Source of the DNA: Cynocephalus volans
Taxonomy: Eukaryota > Chordata > Mammalia > Dermoptera > Cynocephalidae
DNA length: 64,000 nucleotides
Assembly: GCF_027409185.1 (NCBI RefSeq)
Contig: NC_084464.1
Coordinates: forward strand, 45,111,095-45,175,094
Direction: 5' to 3'
Under the pieces are notes generated by a model that worked only from the letters and a program-made list of their open reading frames with translations, searched no databases and was not told where the DNA came from. Position 1 is the first letter of the stretch; every line of letters starts with the position of its first letter. The translations under genes were made by a program, and so were the position numbers. Of this stretch, positions 1-27,322 are shown in pieces.

Positions 1-211
1 AATGTTTATTAGGCATGAGCTGTGTGCCAGGCCCAAGCCAGATAAATATCTTTTTTTTTTTTACCTCCAGTTCTTTACTTGCAATTTTTTCCCTTATAGT
101 GAGGCTCTGGTTTGTGGAGTCACCTGGAGGGCCTACCTAGAAGTGTCCCAGGCCCACCTTCTCTCTCCTTTTTCTTTCTTTTCTGCTGTGGTCCATTTCC
201 AGGTTGAGATA

Positions 212-289
212 TGAGGGCACTTCAAAAAGCTCATGGAAAAACAGAAGTGAAAGATAATATGAATCTTTCCACGAGCTTTTTGATGTATA
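212..289. mobile_element. Mariner-type MITE in SYNGAP1 intron
   Basis: An about 78-base palindromic element. TCAAAAAGCTCATGGAAA at 222-239 pairs with TTTCCACGAGCTTTTTGA at 265-282 (one mismatch), with a short non-paired centre. The arms match the widespread primate/mammal mariner-derived miniature elements with CAAAAAG..GTGGAAA ends. Confidence 0.65.
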
Positions 290-538
290 CTTTTATTTGT
301 GGGTGTCCTCAGTTCTCACAACCCCTTAGGTATGAACCAGGGGTACGGGAGTTTCTTGAAGAGTCTGGTTTGTCTCAATCCCTCATGTGTTTCCCCAGGA
401 ATAGACTGGGTTTCTTTCTGTCTGTGAACATGTCTTTGTGGAAAGTAGGTTCAGGAGGCCTTCTCTGCAAGTCTCCATCTTAGAGCCAGACTGATGACGT
501 AGGGCTCCTGAGTGTATAATAAGAGTGGGAGGCCCTAA

Positions 539-16192
<15,654 letters not shown>

Positions 16193-17547
16193 CCCACCCA
16201 GCATCACAGACCTTCTCCTTCCCCATGCACCCCACCCTGTAACAGCACCAACCACCAGGACTGGACATCACCGAGGGACAGCAGGATTGCCTCCCTGAAT
16301 ACCTCCCTGGGGGGCACTGATGCCCCCCACCCCCACTGCACCATTTTCAGGAGGGAAAGTGGGGACCCTCAGCTGCCCCCTTTTCCTTTCTGTTGGGGTG
16401 CTGCCCCCTCTTTGACCCCCAGGGACCCTTGCCCCAGGACACCACCTACCCCACACAGACCCCTTCACTCCGGGGTGCTATCCCCATCCTCTGCCTCATC
16501 GTTCCCCTGAGCACTTGGGGACAGACCCTCACCCCCAGTTTGGGGTGTGGCACCTCCAAACTTTCAACTTCAGGGTGATTTTTTAGCAGTAACCAGAGCT
16601 GACAATCTAACTCCCCTCCACCGCCCCATTTTGGCCTCCCCTGTCCCCCTTGTTATGGGGAGGGGACCCCGGGTGAGGGGGCCCTATTACCCCTTGATTT
16701 CTCAGGAGCGTCTGGGGGGGCTCAGCACGCACAAACTCCTTCTCCTCCTACCACTCTTAAATTTACTCCCTCCCCACCCAGAACCCAGATGGGGTGGAGG
16801 GGGCCACCGGGGCAGGGAGGGGGCGGCAAGGGGGGAATGGGAGTTGTCTCCCCTTCTTCCCACACCTGATCTGCTCTTGGCTGGTCCCAGAGCGGGGTGA
16901 GGGGGCTAATGCCCCCCCCTCCCCCAGTGTGTTGGGTGGGGTGGAATTGAGGTTAGGGTGATGGGTTAGGGTTTAGGAGGGTGTGTATGTTGGGGAGGAC
17001 AGACTAATTGATCTGTACTGCCCTGACATGCAGTCCCCCCTGCCCTGCCCCTCTCTCTTGGTCTCTACTCCCAGGTGGAGGGGGAAACTTACTCTAGGAA
17101 AAGCCATGTCTCTCTCCCCCAGGGTGGGGGGACCTGTGTTGGAGGAGGAATGTTGGGGGGGCCCCCTTCCATGTCTCTGTCCCTTGGGGGAGGTAGGACA
17201 GGGCTGGGCTTCCCTCTCATCCTCCCCCTGCCCCAATCTCCCTCCTCCTCCCTCCCTCCCGCCAGCTCCACAATTTTTCGGTGTTTCTCTGTACATAGCT
17301 CTCTGGCGGGATAGGGGAGGTAGGATGGATGGGGTTTGGGGTGGGTAGGCCACGGGAGGGGATAAGCCCCTCCTTGGCACCCCCTCCTCCCTGACTGCTG
17401 TCCCCTACCCAGCCTTGCCTCCTCATCTCTTCTTGCGTTTGGTATTGAGACTCTCCCTTCTTTCTTTTGTATGGACAGTTCCCCTACAGTCCCATCCCCA
17501 TACACACATCTACCCAGCCGGGGCCAAATTTATACTTATATAAAAGT

Positions 17548-17555
17548 TGTAAATA
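17548..17555 (+). promoter_or_regulatory. Pumilio response element in SYNGAP1 3'UTR
   Basis: TGTAAATA is a perfect match to the Pumilio consensus UGUANAUA, in an AT-rich patch of an otherwise GC-rich 3'UTR. Function is inferred only. Confidence 0.5.
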
Positions 17556-17942
17556 TGTGAAATTTTATCCCTGTGCCCTTTCCTCTGCTTTCCCCATCTC
17601 AGGCCCTACCCCTAAATCCCCCTTCCTCCTCTCTTCTTTGGCTGTTGTAATTATCTGGGGTTTGTACTGTACATATCTGGGGTGTGTGTGTGTGTGTGGG
17701 CTGGGGGCGACCCCTCTGTACAGAGCTTCCTGGCCCCCTCCCCCTCACCCCTCTGCTTCCTTCCCCACCCACGACCTTAAGGGTAGGGAGATGCTCTTCC
17801 TACCTGTTTTATTTTGGTTTCTCGTTCTCCCTCCCAACTCCACTCCCAACCTTCTCTATCCCCCACCACTGTCCCTTTTCTCCACTCCCAGCCCCATTTC
17901 CTTTTTTTCTGGAGTGTGTGGTGAAACAGAAAAATCATGTTT

Positions 17943-17965
17943 AATAAACGGAGATTGTTCTTTTA
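17943..17965 (+). terminator. SYNGAP1: SYNGAP1 poly(A) signal and cleavage region
   Basis: AATAAA at 17943-17948 is followed by a T/GT-rich stretch (gttcttttatcgctgtgttc). This is the expected arrangement for cleavage about 15-20 bases downstream. ZBTB9's promoter begins less than 1 kb further on. Confidence 0.85.
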
Positions 17966-18026
17966 TCGCTGTGTTCACTTTCTTGGGCTGGGATCTCCAG
18001 AAGGACCAGCGAGGTGATGGGATCTT

Positions 18027-18260
18027 TTTATTTATTTTTTTGCAGCTGGCCGGTACAAGGACCTACTTTTTGAGAGGAAGCTGACAGTCTGAGAGAAAAA
18101 CTATATGCCTGGCTGATGCCATAGTCTCCCTATAGAATATCACTCTCCCATCCAGCAAGGTGATGACTGATTGATAGGCTGCTGGCCAGTACAGGGAGCA
18201 ACCCTAGACCTTAGTGTTATTGGCACCACGCTCTAACCAACAGAGCTAACCGACCAACCC
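18027..18260 (-). mobile_element. Two CYN-like SINE monomers (first truncated) between SYNGAP1 and ZBTB9
   Basis: 18027-18062 is only a tail (tttttttgcagctggccggtacaagg). 18176-18260 is a whole tRNA-Ile-like unit in minus orientation (gctggccagtacaggg..caccacgctctaaccaacagagctaaccg). About 115 bases of other sequence separate them. Confidence 0.65.
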
Positions 18261-18639
18261 TATTCTATTTTAGAGCGGGTGTTTTGCACTAGCCATACCC
18301 CCAGTCTCTCTCCCCTCACCTGCTGCTTCAATTACAGTGAAGCAAAGAGGCCGGGGACAGCGGCATTATCTGTAACAGAGTCCAAGTATATATCTACATA
18401 TATCTCTAAAAAAGAATTACCTAGAAGTAAGGGTTTAATTGCTGGTTAAAATGCTCCCGTGCGGAATGGAGAGAACCTGGTTCTTTAGCAAATCTGGGTC
18501 CCAGACCCACCACTTGCCAGCCGAGTGACTCTACCAGCCTCGGTGTCCCCCGCATGGAAACTGAGGACTGCAACCCCTACCTCCCACGGCTGGTGGGAGG
18601 ATACAAGGCGATGTGGAAAAGTGCCTAGTTCAATCTCGC

Positions 18640-19150
18640 CCCTCTCAGCACCTACCGAGGGGAGGTCGCGCGCTACATTTAATCACCGAGAAACGCAGCT
18701 TTCCGGGGCGGCTGACAGCCCGCCCTCTCCGTCTAGAGTGCGCTCTCCGGAGCCCCGGCCTCCCACCCTCCGCAGTAGCGAGCACCTCGGCCGCTCCCCC
18801 GGACACTCCATCCCGCCGGCCTGCACTGCCCTTCTCGTCCGTACAACCAATCAACACGAGGCTTGTAGAGCGTCGCCCTCCGATTGGTGGCGGCCCTGGC
18901 CCCGCCCGCCGCATCCAGCGTCGCGTCTGGCGGGGAGGCGGTGGCTTCCGGTCCAGGACCGTGCTGCCTCTGCAGAGGCGCTCCGGGGACAGCGCCGCGT
19001 GTGTAACGGCGGGGGCGTGGCGACGGCGAGTGCAGCCAGGCCGGGACCGGAGGTGTCCGGGTGGCCGTGGCTTCCTGGGAGCCGGCCTCTGTGGACACCG
19101 TGAGGCGGAACGGAGCGGCGGAGCAGGAGCCGTTTCGGGCCGGCGAGGTC
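18640..19150 (+). promoter_or_regulatory. ZBTB9: ZBTB9 CpG-island promoter
   Basis: A dense CpG block of about 500 bases in an otherwise CpG-poor region. It contains CCAAT at 18847-18851 and an inverted CCAAT (ATTGG) at 18883-18887, about three helical turns apart, a GC box (ccccgcccg) near 18901 and an ETS-type CTTCCGG near 18945-18951. No TATA box is seen. This is typical of a housekeeping promoter with NF-Y, Sp1 and ETS input. Confidence 0.8.
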
Positions 19151-19353
19151 AGGCTCGTGGCTGAAGGACTTCCTTCTCTTCTTCCGCAGGGCCTGGAAGT
19201 TAAAACCACGGTTGGTGTTTTGTTGTTCGTTTTTGTTTTCTTGGTGGGCAGGACTGATCTGCAGAAACCGCGTGGGGGAGGGGGCAGTTATTTGAGGAGA
19301 TTTGATTCCCCTTTTCCGGGGCTTCTGTGACCCCTCATCTCTTCTCTCCATAG
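19148..19353 (+). other. ZBTB9: ZBTB9 5'UTR intron (predicted)
   Basis: A donor after ggccggcgag (gtcagg at 19148) and an acceptor cttctctccatag ending at 19353 would remove about 206 bases of the leader and place the non-coding exon 1 in the CpG island. Human ZBTB9 also has a non-coding first exon. The donor choice is uncertain. Confidence 0.55.
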
Positions 19354-19435
19354 CTTTCATTCCACGTGAAGTCTACCCCCAGCCCCTCATCTCCTCTTCC
19401 CGACCCTGTGGGATCTCTCTCTCATCGAGGAGGCC

Positions 19436-20866
19436 ATGGATACCACGACGCCTTTGCCTCCCGTACCCCCCTCCCCGATCTGCAACCCAGCCCCACGGAC
19501 TATCCAGATCGAGTTCCCCCAGCATAGCTCATCGCTGCTGGAATCCCTGAACCGCCACAGGCTAGAGGGAAAGTTCTGCGATGTGTCCCTCCTGGTGCAG
19601 GGCCGGGAACTTAGGGCTCACAAAGCAGTGCTGGCTGCTGCCTCTCCTTACTTCCATGACAAGCTGCTTCTGGGAGATGCACCGCGTCTCACCCTGCCGA
19701 GTGTCATTGAAGCAGATGCCTTTGAGGGGCTGCTCCAGCTCATTTATTCAGGGCGCCTCCGCCTGCCACTGGATGCTCTCCCTGCCCATCTCCTTGTGGC
19801 CAGTGGCCTTCAGATGTGGCAAGTAGTAGATCAGTGCTCAGAGATTCTTAGGGAACTGGAAACTTCAGGTGGTGGAATTTCAGTCCGTGGAGTAAATTCC
19901 TACCATGCTCTTCTTTCCACCACATCGTCTCCAGGAGGCTGGTGCATTCGCTCTTCCCCTTTCCAGACTGCAGTGCAGTCCTCCGTTTCTACTGAGAGCC
20001 CTGCTTCAACTGAGAGCCCTGGGGGAGGGGAGGGGAGTGAACTGGGAGAAGTGTTACAAATTCAGGTGGAGGAAGAAGAGGAGGAGGAGGAGGAAGAAGA
20101 GGAAGAAGATGAGGACCAGGGGTCAGCAGCACTCTCGCAGACTCCTCAGCCTCAGAGAGTATCAGGTGGTTTTCCCCGTCCTCACGGATCCCACCCACTG
20201 CCCATATCTGCTACTCCCCGCAGGCTTCCAGAGGGTGAGAGTGTGCCACTTGAGCTTCCTGCCCCTTCTACCACACTGCCCCCCAAAATCTTCTACATTA
20301 AGCAGGAACCCGTCGAGCCTAAGGAGGACATATCAGGAGGTGGCACTCAGTCTGGAGGAGCAAAGGAGGAGACCAAAGTGTTTCCTGAAGGGGACACTGA
20401 AGGGAATGGGGAGCTAGGGTTCTTGTTGCCCTCAGGAGCAGGGGCAACATCTGGGGGAGGGGGTCCTTCCTGGAAACCAGTGGATCTTCATGGCAATGAA
20501 ATCCTGTCGGGGATTGGAGGACCTGGGGGAGCAGGGCAGGCTGTGCATGGGCCTGTGAAGCTAGGGGGAACACCCCCTGCTGATGGAAAACGCTTTGGTT
20601 GCTTGTGTGGGAAGAGGTTTGCAGTGAAGCCAAAGCGTGATCGGCACATCATGCTGACCTTCAGCCTTCGGCCTTTTGGCTGTGGCATCTGCAACAAGCG
20701 CTTCAAGCTGAAGCACCATCTGACAGAGCACATGAAGACCCACGCTGGAGCCCTGCATGCCTGTCCCCACTGTGGCCGCCGGTTCCGGGTCCATGCCTGT
20801 TTTCTTCGCCACCGGGACCTATGCAAGGGCCAGGGCTGGGCCACTGCTCACTGGACTTACAAGTGA
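19436..20866 (+). CDS. ZBTB9: ZBTB9 (zinc finger and BTB domain-containing protein 9)
   Basis: A single-exon reading frame of 476 residues, close to the human length. The ATG lies in a strong Kozak context (gaggccATGG) and begins MDTTTPLPPVPPSP. A BTB/POZ domain (residues about 30-140; CDVSLLVQGRELRAHKAVLA) mediates dimerisation and co-repressor contact. A Glu run follows (about residues 210-225), then a SUMO-type motif IKQE at 20297-20308. The C-terminus carries three zinc-finger-like units. The first (C389, C391, one His) is degenerate, the second is canonical C2H2 (C416, C419, H432, H436), and the third is C2HC (C443, C446, H459, C463). It is a presumed nuclear transcriptional regulator; its targets are poorly known. 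Identification is certain. Confidence 0.97.
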   Translation: MDTTTPLPPVPPSPICNPAPRTIQIEFPQHSSSLLESLNRHRLEGKFCDVSLLVQGRELRAHKAVLAAASPYFHDKLLLGDAPRLTLPSVIEADAFEGLLQLIYSGRLRLPLDALPAHLLVASGLQMWQVVDQCSEILRELETSGGGISVRGVNSYHALLSTTSSPGGWCIRSSPFQTAVQSSVSTESPASTESPGGGEGSELGEVLQIQVEEEEEEEEEEEEEDEDQGSAALSQTPQPQRVSGGFPRPHGSHPLPISATPRRLPEGESVPLELPAPSTTLPPKIFYIKQEPVEPKEDISGGGTQSGGAKEETKVFPEGDTEGNGELGFLLPSGAGATSGGGGPSWKPVDLHGNEILSGIGGPGGAGQAVHGPVKLGGTPPADGKRFGCLCGKRFAVKPKRDRHIMLTFSLRPFGCGICNKRFKLKHHLTEHMKTHAGALHACPHCGRRFRVHACFLRHRDLCKGQGWATAHWTYK

Positions 20867-21240
20867 CTGCTGAGGCCATACACTTACTTCTAGGACAAGG
20901 TAACTACTGCTGCTGATGGATACTTATCCCTCACTACTGTGGCACCCCAGTCCTGGATCTTGTAATCATTCCGAGAGGATAGATACATTATGGACCTCTT
21001 GTTCTTGGGTATGGGTCTCAGATTTGGAAACTCAGATTTCTTATCTCGCCCCAGGTTTTTGATAACCACCCTACAGGAAAGTGGTTTACAGGTCATGTCT
21101 TAATCGATCACTTGGCCTAATGGACTTTCTTTTTGTAGTGGTGATATACATTGAGGGAACCAGATTTCAGAGTAGAAGGTTATTTGGTGAAAAAAGAGAG
21201 CAAAAAGACATAACAATAAAGGTCTTATTCAGTGTCCATG
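20867..21240 (+). other. ZBTB9: ZBTB9 3'UTR and poly(A) signal
   Basis: A short 3'UTR follows the TGA. AATAAA at 21215-21220 has a GT-rich stretch downstream (ggtcttattcagtgtcc). No repeat is seen inside. Confidence 0.75.
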
Positions 21241-22030
21241 AGGAGTTAAAGGAGCTGGTTTCCAACTAGGGATTTCTTTGATTCAGAGCTTGAGTAATTC
21301 AGAAACTAAGCTCTAAGCCTTCCTCTCCCTCATCATTGCTATAATGATGTGAGCAGAGTTCTTTTTATGTACATTTTTTGTTGTATCTTTCCAGAAGCCC
21401 CTCAAATTGTGCCTTACTTTCTCACCAATACCTTTTTTTTTATATATTGTACTTGAGCACTTTAACAATTCGGGCATTCCATATGTCATTCCTAGAACTC
21501 TCTTTAATAGAGGGTGTTCCCTCAACAGTCTGTGCCTCTTGTCTACCTTTGATCATCACTGATAAGTCATATTTATTTGATTGATCACATTGATCACAGT
21601 GACTGTAATGTGACTAGTGGACTCAGGAGATGGCCACTGATCTAAAATGCTCTCAGGGTAGCACCACTGCTCTCCGAACAAGTTGCCATGGTCAGAGGAA
21701 CTCAGGGCTGAGAAAGCATATGTTGAAGGCTAGAGAATAACTGCACGGTGGACTGTGCCACCTCCCTTTCCATCCCACCCACATATGATAAAGACAGCCC
21801 CTCTGTTGAGAACTGGAGGGGCAGATATTAGAATGGGGGCGAAGAGGGATTTGCGGTTACTTAATTTCTTCAAAAACTTTGCCCTGAAATTTAAATGGAC
21901 AGTAGACTGGATTGAGTAATTAGGTGGGAGAGACAACATGAGAATAGAGCTGCAGAGACTTGGAAGTGTTCCTTATGTGGCTAGGTTATGTTGATGGGGG
22001 AAGAATGGGATGGTTTCACACTGGTGCAGA
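21240..22030. other. Intergenic, nothing recognised
   Basis: AT-rich unique-looking sequence downstream of ZBTB9. The short open frames have no recognisable protein. I see no repeat signature that I can name. Confidence 0.4.
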
Positions 22031-22034
22031 AAAC

Positions 22035-22440
22035 ACTCCTAGACTTAGGCTAATCTGCCACTGAATAATCTCAGGTAAGTTACTTAACCTTTGAGAGTCT
22101 GAACTATTACTTTTTTTTTTTTTGGTGAGGTGGTATGCACTCCTAACTGGTTCTCTGTATTCATTTTCTAAAGGGGTTGGTTACATGATCTTTACCTATA
22201 ATGTTCTTCGACTTCCTGTGTTATGTATAATGTTTGGTTGTTGCTTGATTCTATAAGCTTTAGTGTGTAGCGCTATACTAGACCTTGATTAATACACTGC
22301 CCTCAAAGAGTTCCCCATCTACTACCAAAGCTAGACAAACGATTACAGTGTAGTATGGTAAGTCGATGATAGTGGGCAGTACAAGATTCTTCAGTAGCAC
22401 AAAGGAAGCTGAGTAAAGACCTCATTTTATAAGTCAGCAG
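22035..22440 (+). repeat. MIR and L2-like fragments
   Basis: aatctcaggtaagttacttaacctttgagagtctga is MIR core text. From 22,225 on, cactgccctcaaagagttccccatctac and gattacagtgtagtatggtaag follow L2/MIR-type consensus. Both diverged. Confidence 0.45.
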
Positions 22441-23609
22441 AAGTTTCACAAACAGCCAGAGTATGGCCATAGGAGTGGGTGCCTGAAATGTTGTGGAGAG
22501 GTGAACACAGGAGTTGAACTGAGAACTAGAGGGCCAGGGGTGATAGTCTTCCCCAAAGTTTGTTCCTTGAAGGTATTAGATATGGCACTCAGAAGGGACT
22601 GTAAAATGTGACTTTGTGGCTGAGAAGATGAATTGTAGCTAAGATTTGTCAGCCTCCCAAAAGAGCCATCCCCATAGTAAGAACTGTGAACACATTGGGA
22701 ACGGGCATAAGAAGGGAGTCTGCCCATCTTGGATCTACTGTCGTCCCACCCAACTGTCATTCTTGGCATACATTCTGTAGGCGGCTATGTCCTTTAGCCA
22801 GGATCCCTCAGTTGTAAGCAGTGGAAGCTAGCTCTGGCTAACTTTATCAAAACAGGAATTTATGGAAGGATGTGGGGGGGCTCCTGGAATGGAAGGAAGG
22901 GCCTAAGGATCAGTCTTCAGAAGGACAAGGCCTGAGTCAGTTCTGGGAGTCTATGGAGCAGGAACTCCTGGGCATACATTTTGGGATGATGATCCATTGT
23001 TGTTTCTTGTGTCACTCATTTCAAGATAAAAATTTTCAGGAGAGAACTCAGCCCCATGTCCACTCTCTGGCCAGAGCACCTTGATCATATGTCCCATCAA
23101 GATAGCAACAAAGTGGGCATGGAATCCTGGGAAATTGAAGTCCTGAGACAGAAGAGTGGAGAATGGCTGCTATCTGGCTCACTGCAACAGACGCTCATCC
23201 CAGACTATCTCCATATGTTACCCATCTTGGGATCCTTAAAGCCTCAGATATACCTGGCACTTAGTGGGTGTTCCAGAAATGTTGAAGCTGCCCAACTTCC
23301 ACCTTTGCCCATTGTTCTTAAGGCAGAATTGTTTCCTGCCTCTCCTTAATCCCCACAACACTTTATTACTTCTATCAAACCAATTAAAACACCTTGTTAG
23401 AGGTTTTTTTTTTTTTTTTTTTTTTTAAGAGATACACAGAAAACGAATCTTGTGATGAAAGATTTTGGTTTAAACATACTTAAACTTATTACTCTCTCTG
23501 TCCTTTCTTCCTTACAGTGGAAGAGATGTCCCTTCTACTGTCCAAGACTAGTCCCATTCCTAGAGCCTTTACTCTTTTAATTATCCCCTCTCTATATAAT
23601 CTTCACCTT

Positions 23610-23740
23610 TTCTGTCTCTGTAATTCCTTATTAGCATTTAACCATGCTCATAGGGTTGTGAGGATCAATACATACAGAATACTTAAAACAGTGCTTTGCA
23701 CACAGTAATCACTCAGTAAATGTTAGCTATTACTATGAGT
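23610..23740 (+). repeat. MIR fragment
   Basis: gggttgtgaggatcaatac..cagtgctttgcacacagtaatcactcagtaaatgtt is the MIR 3' half. Confidence 0.65.
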
Positions 23741-24129
23741 GGGAGTAGTAGTTGCCATTTCCCCACACCTTTACTCGGATGAGTTCTGTCAGGGAGGGAT
23801 CACATACAAAAGGAAAAATATTATCAGCTAAATTGGGAATGAGGCATGTAGTGCTCAGTGAGGATTAGATGTTATCATTGTTATTATTACCTGTCTCGTA
23901 AATGCTAGAGTTTTTCAGGGTGATTTTTATCTACTTTTCTGAGTTAAACCATTTAAATACTGATGACCTTTAGTTTTTACATCTCCAGTTTTCCTGACTT
24001 TCAAACCCACTTGGATTTCTTTCTTCTTTCCTTTCGTCCTTCAGTATTAAGTACGTGCTGTGTACCTGGCACTTATGAAAAGAGCAGAAGGCATCATGGG
24101 GGCTTGGATCCTGTTTTAAGAGACATGTT

Positions 24130-24800
24130 TAAACCAGCTATGTAGAAACTTCATAGACATCTCAAGCTCAACATGTCTCAGATACTCCATCCCACCTCTA
24201 GCTAGCTGTTCTCCATTGTTTCCAGGTTTGGTGATGGTTCCACCATTCACCCAGATGCCCAAGTTTAAAACCAGGGAGTGTTCCTTGACATCTCTCTCTC
24301 TCACCTCCCACACCTGTCCTACCAATGCTGTCTCCTAAGTATTTCAGATTGGTGTATTTGTTCATCCCCCCTACTACCAGTGCAGCATTCCAACTGGTTC
24401 TTTGTCTTCTGTTTTTGTCTCCATGTTTCACTCTGTGTACTACAGCCAGAGTGATTTTTCTAAAGCAAATCATACTGTTTAACCGCTCTACAGCTTAAAC
24501 CTTTCATTGCCTTCCTCTTGCTCTTTCATGAAGTCCAAATGAGCTAGTCCCAATTACTATAGTCTTGTTCCTTATTGTCTTTTCTAGGCCTCTGCCTTTT
24601 CTGCTTCTCAAGCTTATCTCTCTACCTAGTACAGTTGCTCCTGTCCCTTTATGGGATAATTCCTGCGCTCTTCAGATATCAGTTTTAAACATCACTTCAT
24701 CTAGAAATCTCCCTGACCATTAGGCCAGGGTAGGACCTCTGCTGTGTGCTGTGGTACTTCCTCCCCATATCTTGCAATTTCCTTTATTCAGTAAATATTT
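24130..24800 (+). repeat. L2 LINE fragment
   Basis: Contains gacatctcaagctcaacatgtc, gatggttccaccattcaccc, acagccagagtgatttttct, ttcattgccttcctcttg and atctccctgaccattaggcc, in the order of the L2 ORF2 3' end. Confidence 0.65.
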
Positions 24801-25575
24801 GCCTGCTACCCACCATTACCCTTTGTGTGTGGGCACTGCTCATTTTCAAAACATTTTTATTGACAAAGTTAAAAACACAATAATTGAATACTGTTGTTTG
24901 TAATACAGGTCTGTGTTTAATTGGGGCTCAAAGTTAGTGTTCCCTGTCATCTAAATCAATTGTAAATGCTCGTGTTAATGCTGATCTATAATAAGATTTT
25001 ATTTTATTTCATCTTTGAAAATGTCTTTACACAGACAGGTACTGCCAAATACTGATATCAGTCCAAGAGCATATGATTTTAATTGGGCATATTCATTACT
25101 TGGAAGGCATTTATATTAGCATGTTTGTCTCTTGATGTTTGCCTTTTACCATGTCATTACATTGTAGATTAATCACCTCCAATTGAAAGGTAGAGGCTCT
25201 TCAATCACATAATTAAATGAAATATGGAAATTTCCTTTGCACTTGCACTGAGATCCAAAAAACCTGCTGGAACTATAGTTTGAGCTCAGAAAATATGTCT
25301 GCTACAGACTTGTATGAGAGTGGAGATGTTATTTATTGTTTTAGCACAGGAAATATATAAAGCAGCTTGACTTTACCTGTAATTCAAACAACGTTAGAAT
25401 TATAACTTTACTGCAGTATAAAACAGTATAAAACAGAAAAACAACTTTACTGCAGTATAAGTTTCACATATAAGCATTCTGTTGCCTTGTAATTTTAAAT
25501 TAAATTTATCAAGAAACTGCCATATCTGCAACAAAAGCTAATTTCTAAAGCTGGTCAGTGTTTGGTAATAGTGGT

Positions 25576-25614
25576 TGTATCAGTCAGGGTTCTCAAGAAA
25601 CAAAACCAATGGGA

Positions 25615-25651
<37 letters not shown>

Positions 25652-25998
25652 TAAGAGATTTTAAGGAATTGGCTTATGTAATTGTGAGGGCTGGCAAGTC
25701 TGTAATTTGTAGGGCAGGCCATCAGGCTGGAAACTCAAGCAAGAGTTAATGTTGTAGTCTTAAGTCAGAATTCCTTCTTTTTCAGGAAACCTCAATCCTT
25801 GCTTTTTAAGGCTTTTGACTAATTGGATGAGGACTACCAATATTATTGAGGGTAATCTCCTTTACTTATAAGTCAACTGATTATAGATGTTAATCACATC
25901 CACAAAACACCTTTAAAACAATATCTAGACTAGTGTTTGATCAAACAGCTGGGTACCATAGCCCATACAAGTTGACACATTAAGTTTAACTGTTTCAA
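25576..25998 (-). mobile_element. ERVL/MaLR-type solo LTR (MLT2-like) with TG/TA microsatellite
   Basis: Starts tgtatcagtcagggttctcaag and ends acaagttgacacattaagttt. The 5-bp target GTGGT is found at both sides (25571-25575 and 25999-26003). It holds a (TG)n(TA)n run at about 25615-25652. It splits the Charlie relic. Confidence 0.7.
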
Positions 25999-26116
25999 GT
26001 GGTTGAGAGGTTGTAAGCTCCAGAAATCTGAATGAAACCGACACCATTAAGATATTGAACTCCAGTGTGGTAGGACAAGTCAGAAAATTCAGCTTCTATT
26101 TCTGACAAAAACTTAC

Positions 26117-26474
26117 TGTCTTAGTTCAAACTGCTATAACAAATTACCATAGACTGGGTGGCTTAAACAACAAACAATTTGTTTCTCTCAATGCTGGAGG
26201 CTGGGAAAATACAAGATAAAGGTGCCAGCAGATCTGGTGTCTGGCAAGGATTCCCTGGTTTGCCAATGGCTGTCTTCTCATTGTATCTTCACATGAAAGA
26301 GAGAAGCAAGCTCTCTCTCATGTCTCTTCTTATAAGGACACTAATCTCATTCAGGAGGGCTCCACCCTCATGACCTAATTACCTCCCAGAGGCCCCACCT
26401 CCAAAAATCATCACATTGGGAATTAGACGTTAATACCTGAATTTTAGGGAGACAAAAGCACTGAGACCATAGCA
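26117..26474 (-). mobile_element. MST/MLT1-type MaLR solo LTR
   Basis: tgtcttagttcaaactgctataacaaattacc at one end and gaccatagca at the other, with the MaLR middle (cttataaggacactaatctcattcagg). It splits the Charlie relic. Its 5-bp flanks are not identical, fitting an old age. Confidence 0.7.
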
Positions 26475-26915
26475 CTGAGAATGGTAAGACCATGAGATGC
26501 AAATGAAGTTCACTGTTGACACACTGGTTCAATGCATGATAAATTCAAATGTTTTCTGCAGTATACATACTAATGAATAATACAGGCTTTAAACACCTTA
26601 CATTTTTACATGCTTTGTGAATTTGCTCCACTATGCCTTTCTCTTTACCACCATCAATTGTTATATATCTTAGCAAGTTCCACTTCAGGTTGTTCTGAAT
26701 TAGTGTTTTCTCAACTTCTTTGAAAATATTATTGAATATAATTATTCCATGCATACTACTGATAGTGGTTCATTCTTCAGTCACTGCAAACTCCACATTG
26801 ATTCCTTGAATAAATAACAACTAAGCAGTGCCAGTAGCATTCATCCACTCATCAAGGACCAAGGGAAAACTTTTAGTCATTGGCCTTGTTTTTTGGTTGA
26901 CTCTTGTTTACCCCA

Positions 26916-27322
26916 TGTATTAGCCCATTTCTGTTGCTTATAACAAGATACCAGGAACTGGGTAATTTATAAAGAAAAAAAAATTTATTGCTTACAGTTT
27001 CTGAGGCGGAGAAGTCCAAAGTTCAGGCAACACATCTGGTGAGAACCTTGTCACTTGATGGCAGTGACAGCAGAGTATCACAAAATGGTATTGAGTATTG
27101 AGAATATGGTGGAGCAGAGAGACTAACCTCCTCATTCACTCTTTTTTTAAAGCCCTCAGAACCATGCCCATGACCACCATTTTTAATCCATTCACTACCA
27201 CATGGTCCTACAATCTAGTCACCTCTTCAAGGCCCCACCTCGTGATTACCATAATAGGATTTCCCACCTCCTTAACAGTCACAGTGGGAATTAAGTTTTG
27301 GGGGGATATTCAACCCAAGGCA
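26916..27322 (-). mobile_element. THE1/MST-type MaLR solo LTR
   Basis: Starts tgtattagcccatttctgttgc and ends caacccaaggca. It has perfect 5-bp duplications CCCCA (26911-26915 and 27323-27327). It splits the Charlie relic between its N-terminal and middle parts. Confidence 0.8.

Larger units (their letters stand above)
16193..17965 (+). other. SYNGAP1: SYNGAP1 3'UTR
   Basis: About 1.77 kb from the stop codon to just past the AATAAA at 17943-17948. It is rich in G and C runs, with a short GT repeat near 17683. The open frames on either strand here are shadows of skewed composition. No interspersed repeat is seen inside it, in contrast to the DNA directly downstream, which suggests constraint. 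Confidence 0.85.

Noticed and set aside
16973..17505. Minus-strand frames of up to 138 codons in the SYNGAP1 3'UTR
   Set aside because: They arise from skewed G/C composition, overlap each other in several frames, and resemble no known protein.
18525..19164. Long frames over the ZBTB9 CpG island (up to 192 codons)
   Set aside because: Stop codons are rare in GC-rich DNA; several frames on both strands are equally open and the true ATG lies at 19436.
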